Notes under the pieces: model-generated
Told to the model about the DNA's origin: nothing
Databases searched by the model: none
Seen by the model: the letters and a program-made list of their open reading frames with translations, nothing else
Position numbers and translations under genes: made by a program
Assembly (NCBI GenBank): GCA_023430285.1
Contig: JAEZAV010000009.1
Location: forward strand, 1 to 6,675
DNA length: 6,675 nucleotides
Direction of reading: 5' to 3'
DNA from: Methanobacteriota archaeon
GTDB lineage: Archaea > Methanobacteriota > Methanobacteria > Methanobacteriales > Methanobacteriaceae
In this document: positions 1-5,657 of the stretch, one piece after another
Numbering within the stretch: position 1 is the stretch's first letter
Layout of the letters: every line of letters begins with the position of its first letter

Positions 1-276
1 GCTAAAAGCTGTGCATTCGATCTCATGTACAAGGATCTGGAAATCTCTTCAGGGGCCATGAGGATTCACGACCACGACCTACTGGTTGAAAAAATTAAGA
101 GCAAGGGATTAAACCCAGAGTCCTTCAACAGGTACCTGGCAGCATTTGAATATGGAATGCCACCACATGCAGGTTGGGGTGTAGGAGCTGAAAGGTTCAC
201 CATGACCATGACTGGCCAGACCAACATCAGGGAAACAGTACTGTTCCCAAGGGACAGAAGGAGACTCACACCTTAA
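1..276 (+). CDS. aspS: Aspartyl-tRNA synthetase, C-terminal end (partial)
   Basis: The reading frame is open from the first base and encodes the last 91 residues of a class II aminoacyl-tRNA synthetase, which charges tRNA-Asp with aspartate in the cytoplasm. The class II motif 3 is visible as GWGVGAERF near residues 58-66 of the fragment, with the arginine that contacts ATP. The protein ends in PRDRRRLTP, a typical ending of archaeal and eukaryal-type AspRS. The upstream SSGAMRIHDHDLL stretch also fits the AspRS/AsnRS catalytic core. The 5' part lies outside the window, so the anticodon-binding domain, which decides whether the enzyme also charges tRNA-Asn, cannot be judged. AsnRS is the main alternative, but the ending fits AspRS better. 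An oligo-T stretch follows the stop codon, so this is probably the end of a transcript. Confidence 0.93.
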   Translation, partial: AKSCAFDLMYKDLEISSGAMRIHDHDLLVEKIKSKGLNPESFNRYLAAFEYGMPPHAGWGVGAERFTMTMTGQTNIRETVLFPRDRRRLTP

Positions 277-285
277 GTTTCCACA

Positions 286-310
286 TTTTTTTTCTTTATT
301 TTTAATTTTT
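286..310 (+). terminator. Oligo-T terminator after aspS
   Basis: A run of eight T (286-293) is followed by further T-rich sequence to 310, starting 9 nt after the aspS stop codon. Archaeal RNA polymerase terminates at such T tracts without needing a stable hairpin, and no strong stem precedes this one. Confidence 0.6.
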
Positions 311-344
311 CAAATTTAACTAAAAGTAAAATAATTCGAAATGA

Positions 345-358
345 CTTCAATTTTGAAG
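345..358. repeat. Short inverted repeat upstream of the flavoprotein gene
   Basis: The arms CTTCAA (345-350) and TTGAAG (353-358) are perfect and separated by two T. The repeat lies 58 nt before the flavoprotein start, just upstream of the probable TATA box, where an archaeal activator could bind. In AT-rich DNA a 6-bp arm can arise by chance. Confidence 0.3.
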
Positions 359-371
359 CACTGATTCTACA

Positions 372-384
372 TTTAATATTAATA
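372..384 (+). promoter_or_regulatory. Possible TATA box for the flavoprotein gene
   Basis: TTTAATATTAATA resembles an archaeal TATA box. Initiation about 25 nt downstream would fall near 400, which is very close to the Shine-Dalgarno site at 400-408, so the 5' leader would be short. The assignment is by resemblance only. Confidence 0.3.
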
Positions 385-399
385 CTTATCCTGAGATTT

Positions 400-408
400 A
401 GGAGTTGA
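400..408 (+). promoter_or_regulatory. Shine-Dalgarno site that decides the start at 417
   Basis: AGGAGTTGA matches AGGAGGTGA at 8 of 9 positions and sits 8 nt before ATG 417. The in-frame TTG at 405 lies inside this site and is therefore an unlikely start. Confidence 0.7.
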
Positions 409-416
409 AATGTACC

Positions 417-1655
417 ATGAATAAAATCATAGACTTGGCAGTTGTAGGGGCTGGCCCTGCAGGAATGATGGCTGCAATTACAGCAGCGTCCCACGGTAAC
501 AGTGTAATATTGATAGAAAAGAATAGTTCAGCTGGTAAAAAACTCCTAATCACGGGAAACGGTAGATGCAATCTTACAAACACTAAACCAATGAATGTTT
601 TCCTCAAAAAATTCCAGAAGAAGGGCAGTTTTCTGAGATCTGCCTTCACCACCTTCACAAACAACGATCTCATAGAATTCTTCGAAACTCGAGGACTCAA
701 ACTCAAGGAAGAATCCGACGGAAGGGTGTTCCCTGTAACAGACAAATCAAGGGACGTGCTTGACGTACTATTAAAGGAACTTAAAAAACAGTCCGTGAAT
801 ATTAGATACAACACTAGTGTTGTTTCTCTCCATCAAAACTCCCAGGGCTTTAGATTAACCTTGGATCATGGTGGGGATATCTTGGCCAAAAATGTGGTTT
901 TAGCTACAGGTGGTGTATCCTACAGTGCCACTGGAAGTGATGGTGAGGGTCATAAAATTGCAGAGGAAACTGGGCACAATGTAACGGCACTTGAACCTGG
1001 CATTGTTCCAGTTTTAACACATGAATTCTGGGTGCGTGAACTCAGTGGATTACAACTAGAATCTGCTCATGCAGTTATAAAACATTCAAAGGGCAAGGTT
1101 AAGTTGGAAGGTGATTTACTCTTCACACATCAAGGTTTGTCAGGACCTATGATTCTTAACAACAGTTCAAAACTGGTTGAAATACTAAGGAGGGATGATA
1201 GGATACTTTTAAACATCGACATTCACCCTGAAAAAACTGTAAACCAACTTTCAGATGAATTTTTAACTGCTCGTGAGGAACATGGAAAGGTTGATCTTGG
1301 TAACCACATGAAACTAAAACTTCCAAACAGGATGATACCATTATTCCTTGAGATGGCAGGGGCCGATCCCAAACTTAAGATGAATCAACTTGGAAAAAAG
1401 GAGAGGAACAACATAGTAAATCTTCTAAAATCATTCCCACTCACAATAACCGGTACTTCTTCAATTGATAAGGCCATGGTTACCTGTGGTGGTGTGTCAA
1501 GCAAGGACTTCGATCCCAACTCCATGGAATCTAAAATTGTTCCGGGCCTTTTCTTTGCTGGTGAATTGGTTGATGGCTGCGGCCCAAGTGGAGGATACAA
1601 CTTACAGCAGGCATTCTCAACTGGCCACCTCTCAGGGTCAAAAATAAATGGGTAA
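417..1655 (+). CDS. HI0933/BaiN-family FAD-dependent oxidoreductase
   Basis: This encodes a 412-residue cytoplasmic flavoprotein of the HI0933 (YhiN/BaiN, COG2081-type) family, complete and of normal length. The FAD-binding Rossmann motif GAGPAG is at residues 11-16, followed by the acidic end of strand 2 at Glu34. The family signature GKKLLITGNGRCNLTN spans 40-55, the ATGG motif is at 163-166, GDLLFTHQGLSGP at 232-244, and the second FAD contact region GLFFAGELVDGCGPSGGYNLQQ at roughly 377-398. Some bacterial relatives (BaiN) reduce C=C bonds in bile-acid intermediates; the substrate of archaeal members is not known, and bile acid reduction should not be transferred to this gene. It appears to be a single-gene transcript, with its own leader and a T8 tract behind it. 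The family call is firm; the reaction is unknown. Confidence 0.92.
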   Translation: MNKIIDLAVVGAGPAGMMAAITAASHGNSVILIEKNSSAGKKLLITGNGRCNLTNTKPMNVFLKKFQKKGSFLRSAFTTFTNNDLIEFFETRGLKLKEESDGRVFPVTDKSRDVLDVLLKELKKQSVNIRYNTSVVSLHQNSQGFRLTLDHGGDILAKNVVLATGGVSYSATGSDGEGHKIAEETGHNVTALEPGIVPVLTHEFWVRELSGLQLESAHAVIKHSKGKVKLEGDLLFTHQGLSGPMILNNSSKLVEILRRDDRILLNIDIHPEKTVNQLSDEFLTAREEHGKVDLGNHMKLKLPNRMIPLFLEMAGADPKLKMNQLGKKERNNIVNLLKSFPLTITGTSSIDKAMVTCGGVSSKDFDPNSMESKIVPGLFFAGELVDGCGPSGGYNLQQAFSTGHLSGSKING

Positions 1656-1685
1656 ACACTATAAAAACTCATTTAATTACAACTA

Positions 1686-1693
1686 TTTTTTTT
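1686..1693 (+). terminator. Oligo-T terminator after the flavoprotein gene
   Basis: A run of eight T begins 31 nt after the stop codon, in a position that suits archaeal oligo-T termination. A second T-rich stretch, including another run of eight T, lies at 1756-1777 and may act as backup or may simply be AT-rich spacer. Confidence 0.5.
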
Positions 1694-1780
1694 GTCCAGA
1701 CCAGTTTCTTTAAATTATATAATATTTTAACTCGGATCCATTGTTTATTTTTCTTAATTTTTTCAAAATTTTTTTTATCA

Positions 1781-1795
1781 TATAATATAAATATT
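1781..1795 (+). promoter_or_regulatory. Probable TATA box for the small charged protein gene
   Basis: TATAATATAAATATT is the best TATA-like element in the 213-nt spacer between the flavoprotein gene and the 76-residue protein gene. Initiation about 25 nt downstream would fall near 1810-1816, giving a leader of about 55 nt that contains the inverted repeat at 1821-1846. Confidence 0.45.
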
Positions 1796-1818
1796 AAGTA
1801 ATACATAATAAGTAATAC
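1796..1818. repeat. Direct repeat AAGTAATAC x2 near the predicted transcription start
   Basis: AAGTAATAC occurs at 1796-1804 and again at 1810-1818, a 14-nt period. A related AAGTAAC follows at 1831-1837. The two exact copies lie between the TATA-like box and the expected transcription start, a typical place for an archaeal repressor operator. Confidence 0.4.
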
Positions 1819-1820
1819 TT

Positions 1821-1846
1821 TTAGTTCAAAAAGTAACTGGAACTAA
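1821..1846 (+). repeat. 7-bp inverted repeat in the probable 5' leader
   Basis: TTAGTTC (1821-1827) and GAACTAA (1840-1846) are exact complements with a 12-nt loop. In RNA this gives a hairpin ending 11 nt before the Shine-Dalgarno site at 1858. It could instead be a protein-binding dyad in DNA. Confidence 0.4.
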
Positions 1847-1857
1847 CATTTACTGAT

Positions 1858-1865
1858 AGGTGATC
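1858..1865 (+). promoter_or_regulatory. Strong Shine-Dalgarno site for the small charged protein
   Basis: AGGTGATC is a full 8-nt complement to the usual archaeal 16S rRNA 3' end and stands 3 nt before ATG 1869. The in-frame GTG at 1860 lies within it, so ATG 1869 is the better start. Such a strong site is good evidence that this small frame is translated. Confidence 0.7.
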
Positions 1866-1868
1866 AAC

Positions 1869-2099
1869 ATGTCAAATAGAGAAAATGATGGAGAAAAAAG
1901 GAAGAAATTAAAAACTGAACCTGAATCTAATGAAGATCTGCTTGAAGAATCTGAGAGATTTCCTGATGCTGAGGAAGAAAGGATGGAAGCAGCACCTGCA
2001 GACCTTCTGGAAAAGGAAAGACCTGACCTTCTAGAGAAAGAGTATGGGAAAAATGTGAAGGTAAACCCACAGAAAAACAAGAAGACTGCTAATAAATAA
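1869..2099 (+). CDS. Small, highly charged hypothetical protein with DLLE repeats
   Basis: I do not recognise this 76-residue protein. Half of its residues are charged (16 Glu, 5 Asp, 12 Lys, 5 Arg), and it has no Cys, His, Ile or Trp. Charge is arranged in blocks: a basic N-terminus (about 10-15), an acidic centre (17-58) and a basic tail (61-76). DLLE occurs three times, at 23-26, 45-48 and 53-56; the last two units are tandem (DLLEKERP, DLLEKEYG) and the first is the looser DLLEESERFPD. There is no signal peptide or membrane segment. The sequence suggests a soluble, largely disordered protein or one that folds on a partner through its DLLE helices. The strong Shine-Dalgarno site and a TATA-like box support a real gene. 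It stands alone, convergent with the membrane protein gene that follows. Confidence 0.75.
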   Translation: MSNRENDGEKRKKLKTEPESNEDLLEESERFPDAEEERMEAAPADLLEKERPDLLEKEYGKNVKVNPQKNKKTANK

Positions 2100-2147
2100 T
2101 ATCAAGTAATGAATCAATTAAAAACTTAAATCAGAATTAGTAATTTT

Positions 2148-2203
2148 AAAATGAAGAAAATTGTGGAGTTGTATCCACTTGGATCTCATTTACTCTTCAT
2201 TTT
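2148..2203. terminator. Nested inverted repeats between convergent genes, possible bidirectional terminator
   Basis: AAAATGAAGA (2148-2157) pairs exactly with TCTTCATTTT (2194-2203). Inside it, GTGGA (2163-2167) pairs with TCCAC (2174-2178) around a 6-nt loop. The right outer arm overlaps the last codons of the minus-strand gene and runs into TTTTTT on the plus strand, which suits stopping transcripts of the 76-residue protein gene. Stability has not been computed. Confidence 0.4.
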
Positions 2204-2810
2204 TTGCCTTGCCGTACTCTTCAATGGATCTTGAAATGAAGTAGAATACAACTATTATACCCACGATCCATGTGAAATTTTGTACTATTCCCTTCACTGT
2301 TCCATCGTTTGGAATCTGTATGCTTCCAAAGGTTATGAGTGGTATGAATATAAGATAAACCACGATAACAGATGTTGTTATTGCTTTTCTTATCTCTCCT
2401 GAGTTGAACTGTCCTGTGCCTGACATGTAGTTCGCAATTATTAGGGTTCCGAAGAATGTGACCACACCGATTCCTAGGAATATCCAGAGTAATGATATGC
2501 CCAATAGCGTGATGATGAGGGGTATGATCAGAAGGTCAATGACTCCCAGTATGATGATCATTTTAACGGTGTTGAACCATTTTTTGTGCCTGGAATTTGA
2601 TACCTGTCTGTTGAGATTTTCTTTTTCTCTTTCCATTCTTTTTTTATCTTTGTCAAGCCATTCAACTTTTCTTTGAAGTTCTTCGTTTTCTTTTTCGAGT
2701 TTTATAATTTTGGCCCAATCTAGATTCCTGATATCGTTGTTGAGTTCGTTACGTTCATTGAGAAGTTTTTTTATTTCTTCATCCAGCTCTTGCTTGTTGG
2801 ATTCATCCAT
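2190..2810 (-). CDS. Hypothetical membrane protein with N-terminal coiled coil
   Basis: This 206-residue protein is not one I recognise. Residues about 5-73 are highly charged with heptad-like Leu/Ile spacing (for example KLEKENEELQRKVEWL) and should form a cytoplasmic coiled coil. Four hydrophobic segments follow, at about 83-103, 105-127, 142-163 and 178-195. The first two are separated by almost no loop, and a short polar loop (about 164-177) lies between the last two. With an even number of helices both ends should face the cytoplasm. ATG 2810 is preceded on the minus strand by GGGGTG six nt upstream, and a TATA-like stretch lies beyond that. There is no signal peptide and no catalytic motif. 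It may be a membrane-anchored scaffold or oligomerising protein, but this is inference from architecture alone. Confidence 0.82.
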   Translation of the reverse strand: MDESNKQELDEEIKKLLNERNELNNDIRNLDWAKIIKLEKENEELQRKVEWLDKDKKRMEREKENLNRQVSNSRHKKWFNTVKMIIILGVIDLLIIPLIITLLGISLLWIFLGIGVVTFFGTLIIANYMSGTGQFNSGEIRKAITTSVIVVYLIFIPLITFGSIQIPNDGTVKGIVQNFTWIVGIIVVFYFISRSIEEYGKAKNEE

Positions 2811-3005
2811 CTAATACACCCCACTAATATGATAAATAACCCTATAAGTTGTAGTCAAAAAATATTTAACAGTCATACTTAATTATGTTGGGTTTAGTTA
2901 TTTAAATTATGAGCAAACACTCGCTGATTTCGTTAAATTTTAGCAGTTACTCTTTTAAGATTTGCAGGTCCTATCCAATAATAGTCTAGGCTCAAGGGGA
3001 AAAAT
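2811..3005. promoter_or_regulatory. Divergent promoter region
   Basis: This 195-nt AT-rich spacer separates the minus-strand membrane protein gene from the plus-strand methyltransferase gene. For the minus strand, GTTAAATATTTTTTG (complement of 2856-2870) is a TATA-like element that would start transcripts about 30 nt before ATG 2810. For the plus strand, TTATTTAAATTA (about 2899-2910) or TTAAATTTTA (about 2934-2943) could serve. The plus-strand Shine-Dalgarno site is AAGGGGA at 2994-3000. No RNA gene or additional frame was seen. Confidence 0.45.
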
Positions 3006-3545
3006 ATGATAAAAATTAGTTACGATATCAAAGTTTATAGGCAAGAGTTAATAAATAATATTAAGAAAGCAGATGTTGTTGTTGAGCTTGGATGTCATGT
3101 AGGTAATTCAACAGCTATAATAGCTGAGCTTTCACCAAATGGGAGGGTAATTGCACTGGATAACAGTCCTGAAGCTGTAAGTCCCATGAAATTGTTGGAG
3201 GAAAACAATTCCAATATAAATTTTTACAAGGCCGATGTAAGGCTTCATGAAACCCTTGAAATGGTTGCTAAACAAATCAAAGAAATAGGTAGATGTGATG
3301 TACTGTCTGTTGATCTTGGTGGAGGATACCATCCCGACACAGTGTTCAAGGTATTTTTCATATGGTCATCAACTTTAAAACCACGTTTAACCATAATTAG
3401 AAATAGGGGATTAGTAGATTTTATACATTCAGCTCAAGCAGAAGAAGAAATTAAATCCCAAGAGGGATGGCTGGAATCATCAGGAAATGATGGGATACCA
3501 CCAAGATTGAAGGAGTTCAAACTCTGGTCTTCAAAATTAAGTTAA
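3006..3545 (+). CDS. Small class I SAM-dependent methyltransferase-like protein
   Basis: The 179-residue protein has a Rossmann methyltransferase core. SAM motif I is VVELGCHVGNST (25-36), the acidic residue ending strand 2 is Asp52 in VIALDNSPEA, NFYKADV (72-78) is the motif before the adenine contact, and CDVLSVDLGGG (97-107) is in the motif IV position. LTIIRNRGL (128-136) lies towards the end of the fold. Motif I has Cys-His where Gly-x-Gly is more common. At this length it lacks an obvious substrate-recognition domain, so the target (small molecule, RNA or protein) cannot be read. AAGGGGA ends 5 nt before the ATG. Its stop codon is 13 nt before the ADH synthase start, and the Shine-Dalgarno site of that gene begins in the stop region, so the two are almost certainly co-transcribed. 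Confidence 0.8.
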   Translation: MIKISYDIKVYRQELINNIKKADVVVELGCHVGNSTAIIAELSPNGRVIALDNSPEAVSPMKLLEENNSNINFYKADVRLHETLEMVAKQIKEIGRCDVLSVDLGGGYHPDTVFKVFFIWSSTLKPRLTIIRNRGLVDFIHSAQAEEEIKSQEGWLESSGNDGIPPRLKEFKLWSSKLS

Positions 3546-3558
3546 GGATGGAATGTTT

Positions 3559-4359
3559 ATGATAGGTAAAAGAATCAGGATCGAACGTATATTAAACAGA
3601 AAAACAGGAAGATGCGTCATAGTACCAATGGATCATGGTATGAGCATCGGACCGGTGGACGGAATAATAGACATGGCAGAAACCATAGATGAAGTTGCAA
3701 GCGGAGGAGCAAACGCTGTAATAGAACATAAAGGAATGGTTGGTAAAGGTCACAGAGGATACGGTAACGACATAGGCCTTATCATCCACCTGTCAGCAAG
3801 CACATCGGTGGGCCCAGACCCTGACCACAAGGTCCTTGTAACCTCGGTGGAAAAGGCATTGAAACTTGGTGCAGATGCTGTTTCAGTCCACGTGAACATT
3901 GGTTCAGAAAAGGAACCTGAAATGCTGGTGCAGATGGGAACCATTGCAGAAACATGTGATGAATGGGGAATGCCACTCATAGCCATGATGTACCCAAGGG
4001 GAAAGAAGATAGAAAATGAACACAGTGTAGATGTGGTGAAGCTAGCTGCAAGGGCAGGAGCTGAACTCGGAGCAGATATCATAAAAACCAACTACACAGG
4101 AGATCCACAGACCTTTAAAGAGGTTGTTGACGGATGCCCAGTACCTGTTGTAATAGCAGGCGGACCCATGGTAGAAACAGACAAACAACTGCTTGAAATG
4201 GTTAAAAATTCCGTTGATGTTGGTGGAGCAGGTGTTGCAATTGGACGTAACATTTTCCAGGCTAAGTCACCGAGTAAAACCACTAGAGCCATAGCTGAAA
4301 TTGTTCATAACAACATGGAAGTTGAGGATGCACTTAAGATACTCAACGGCACAAGCTAA
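3559..4359 (+). CDS. 2-amino-3,7-dideoxy-D-threo-hept-6-ulosonate synthase (ADH synthase, AroA')
   Basis: This is a 266-residue class I aldolase-fold (DeoC/FbaB) enzyme, a close match in pattern to Methanocaldococcus MJ0400. It joins 6-deoxy-5-ketofructose 1-phosphate with L-aspartate semialdehyde to give ADH, the first step of the archaeal route to 3-dehydroquinate. Visible residues are Asp25 in PMDHG, Tyr145 in AMMYPRG, and Lys176 in DIIKTNYTGD, which corresponds to the Schiff-base lysine. The phosphate-binding end is VVIAGGP and GVAIGRNIFQ. It could be called fructose-bisphosphate aldolase, but the DHQ synthase II gene directly downstream favours ADH synthase. I chose ATG 3559 (MIGKRIRIER) over ATG 3553 because AAGGATGGA (3544-3552) is better spaced for it; the difference is two residues. 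Confidence 0.93.
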   Translation: MIGKRIRIERILNRKTGRCVIVPMDHGMSIGPVDGIIDMAETIDEVASGGANAVIEHKGMVGKGHRGYGNDIGLIIHLSASTSVGPDPDHKVLVTSVEKALKLGADAVSVHVNIGSEKEPEMLVQMGTIAETCDEWGMPLIAMMYPRGKKIENEHSVDVVKLAARAGAELGADIIKTNYTGDPQTFKEVVDGCPVPVVIAGGPMVETDKQLLEMVKNSVDVGGAGVAIGRNIFQAKSPSKTTRAIAEIVHNNMEVEDALKILNGTS

Positions 4360-4365
4360 CAAATC

Positions 4366-4409
4366 TGATTCATGAATCAAATCCTATATTTTTTTAAATC
4401 TATTTTTTT
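4366..4409 (+). terminator. Perfect 14-bp palindrome plus two T7 tracts, possible terminator or attenuator
   Basis: TGATTCATGAATCA (4366-4379) is a perfect palindrome beginning 7 nt after the ADH synthase stop codon. It is followed by two runs of seven T (4389-4395 and 4403-4409), directly before the Shine-Dalgarno site AAGGTAA of the next gene. The layout would suit partial termination between two genes of one pathway, or an operator upstream of a second promoter (a TATA-like TATATTTTTTTAAAT lies at about 4385-4398). Which of these applies cannot be told from sequence. Confidence 0.45.
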
Positions 4410-4423
4410 AGAAGGTAACACCA

Positions 4424-5548
4424 ATGAAATTCGCATGGATTAAGGCAGAAGGACAAAACTGGGACGAAAAAAAACTGTTGATAACAGCGGCTCTTGAATC
4501 TGGAATTGACCACATCGTAGACTACGAAGATCCAGAGAAAATAGCCAAACTCGGAAATCTCAGTGTAGTGTCAAACACAAAGGATGCAGACATACACATG
4601 GTAGGTATTAATGGGGAGGGTGATGGAACCTTAACCATTCCAGAAGATCTATCCAACTCCAAGGATCTTGCAGATTTAACTGCCCTTAAAGCTAATGGCA
4701 GTACAGTTGCAGCCTACATGGAAATAAACAGTAAAAAACACGAAGAACTTGCGAGTAAACTCGGGAAAACTGCAGATTATTTGGTTCTTCAAGGCAAAGA
4801 TTGGACAGTCATACCCCTTGAAAACATCATAGCAGAACTCCAAGGCCAGGACGTCAGGATCATAGCAGCTGTGAAGGATTTTGATGAGGCTAAACTCGCA
4901 CTTGAAACACTGGAATACGGTACAGATGGTGTTCTTTTAATTCCAAATGACATATCCCAGATAAAGAAGGTAGCAGAATTCATAGAGAAAATAGACTCTG
5001 AAACTTACCAACTCGTTGCAGCCAACGTTACCAAGGTTGAACCAGTTGGATCTGGAGACAGGGTATGTGTAGATACCTGTTCCATGATGAATGTGGGCGA
5101 GGGAATGCTGGTTGGATCCTACTCAAAGGGTCTCTTTTTGGTTCACAGTGAATCTTTAGAAAGTGAATATGTAGCAAGCAGACCATTCCGGGTAAATGCA
5201 GGACCTGTACATGCATATGTAATGACACCCGGCAACAAAACAAGATACCTATCGGAGATAGAAACTGGCGATGAAGTATTGACAGTTGACTCTGAAGGAA
5301 ACACTAAAACAACAGTTGTTGGACGTGTTAAAATAGAGAAACGACCGCTCATGCTGGTTGAAGCTGAACATGAAGGTGTGAGTGTGAGGACCTTGCTTCA
5401 AAATGCAGAAACCATCAGACTCATAGATCAAGACGGTGACCCAGTATCAGTTGCCCAGCTCAAGGTAGGGGACAGGGTCATGGTTTACCTGGACAAATCA
5501 GCCAGACACTTCGGAATGGCCATAGAAGAATCAATAATAGAGAAGTAG
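4424..5548 (+). CDS. 3-dehydroquinate synthase type II (AroB')
   Basis: The 374-residue protein matches the archaeal DHQ synthase II family (MJ1249-type, formerly DUF/UPF0245) over its full length. It performs NAD-dependent oxidative deamination and cyclisation of ADH to 3-dehydroquinate in the cytoplasm, bypassing DAHP and classical AroB. Conserved blocks include KFAWIKAE at the N-terminus, GSGDRVCVDTCSMM followed by GEGMLVGSYSKGLFLVHSE (209-243), SRPFRVNAGPVHAYV (252-266), LLQNAETIRL (324-333) and the C-terminal SARHFGM (359-365). The Shine-Dalgarno site AAGGTAA lies at about 4412-4418. It lies 64 nt after ADH synthase, whose product is its substrate. No oligo-T tract follows it, so transcription may continue into the kinase-like gene. 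Confidence 0.96.
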   Translation: MKFAWIKAEGQNWDEKKLLITAALESGIDHIVDYEDPEKIAKLGNLSVVSNTKDADIHMVGINGEGDGTLTIPEDLSNSKDLADLTALKANGSTVAAYMEINSKKHEELASKLGKTADYLVLQGKDWTVIPLENIIAELQGQDVRIIAAVKDFDEAKLALETLEYGTDGVLLIPNDISQIKKVAEFIEKIDSETYQLVAANVTKVEPVGSGDRVCVDTCSMMNVGEGMLVGSYSKGLFLVHSESLESEYVASRPFRVNAGPVHAYVMTPGNKTRYLSEIETGDEVLTVDSEGNTKTTVVGRVKIEKRPLMLVEAEHEGVSVRTLLQNAETIRLIDQDGDPVSVAQLKVGDRVMVYLDKSARHFGMAIEESIIEK

Positions 5549-5591
5549 ATGTAGAAATCTTTACCACACCTTGAATAATGGTTTATGAAGC

Positions 5592-5622
5592 TTAGATTTA
5601 ATAATTTAAAATGTTTATCTAA
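5592..5622 (+). promoter_or_regulatory. AT-rich promoter candidate with flanking inverted repeat before the kinase-like gene
   Basis: TTTAATAATTTAAA (5597-5610) is a TATA-like element about 55 nt before the kinase start. It is bracketed by TTAGAT (5592-5597) and ATCTAA (5617-5622), exact complements. A second TATA-like sequence, TATATA, is at 5630-5635, but it is too close to the Shine-Dalgarno site to leave a usual leader. The 109-nt gap after DHQ synthase II thus may hold an independent promoter. Confidence 0.3.
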
Positions 5623-5643
5623 ATTTGGATATATACCTTACAT

Positions 5644-5650
5644 AGGTGAT
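5644..5650 (+). promoter_or_regulatory. Shine-Dalgarno site that decides the start at 5658
   Basis: AGGTGAT stands 7 nt before ATG 5658. The in-frame GTG at 5646 is part of this site and would leave no ribosome-binding sequence of its own, so the protein should begin MTGYTVKL. Confidence 0.7.
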
Positions 5651-5657
5651 TCTAATC

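Noticed and set aside
398..814. 138-codon open frame on the minus strand opposite the flavoprotein N-terminus
   Set aside because: It is the antisense shadow of the GxGxxG and GRCN signature region; it resembles no family and crosses the promoter and start of the real gene.
1796..1846. CRISPR-like repeat array
   Set aside because: There are only two exact 9-bp copies with a 5-nt gap; no spacer-sized units and no cas genes.
2458..2676. 72-codon plus-strand frame within the membrane protein gene
   Set aside because: The minus-strand frame has clear coiled-coil and membrane structure, a Shine-Dalgarno site and a promoter; the plus-strand frame is its complement.
1869..2810. Toxin-antitoxin pair formed by the small charged protein and the membrane protein
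   Set aside because: The genes are convergent rather than in one operon, and neither shows a known toxin or antitoxin motif.
3750..4091. 113-codon open frame on the minus strand within ADH synthase
   Set aside because: It lies wholly opposite a well-conserved enzyme gene, has Ser/Pro-rich composition typical of antisense frames, and shows no Shine-Dalgarno site.
3559..4359. Fructose-1,6-bisphosphate aldolase as the primary call
   Set aside because: The fold is shared, but the overall pattern follows MJ0400, and DHQ synthase II is directly downstream, so ADH synthase is the better name. A side activity on fructose phosphates remains possible.
5646..5657. GTG start for the kinase-like protein (and likewise TTG 405 and GTG 1860)
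   Set aside because: In each case the alternative codon is part of the Shine-Dalgarno sequence of the next in-frame ATG, leaving the alternative without its own ribosome-binding site.
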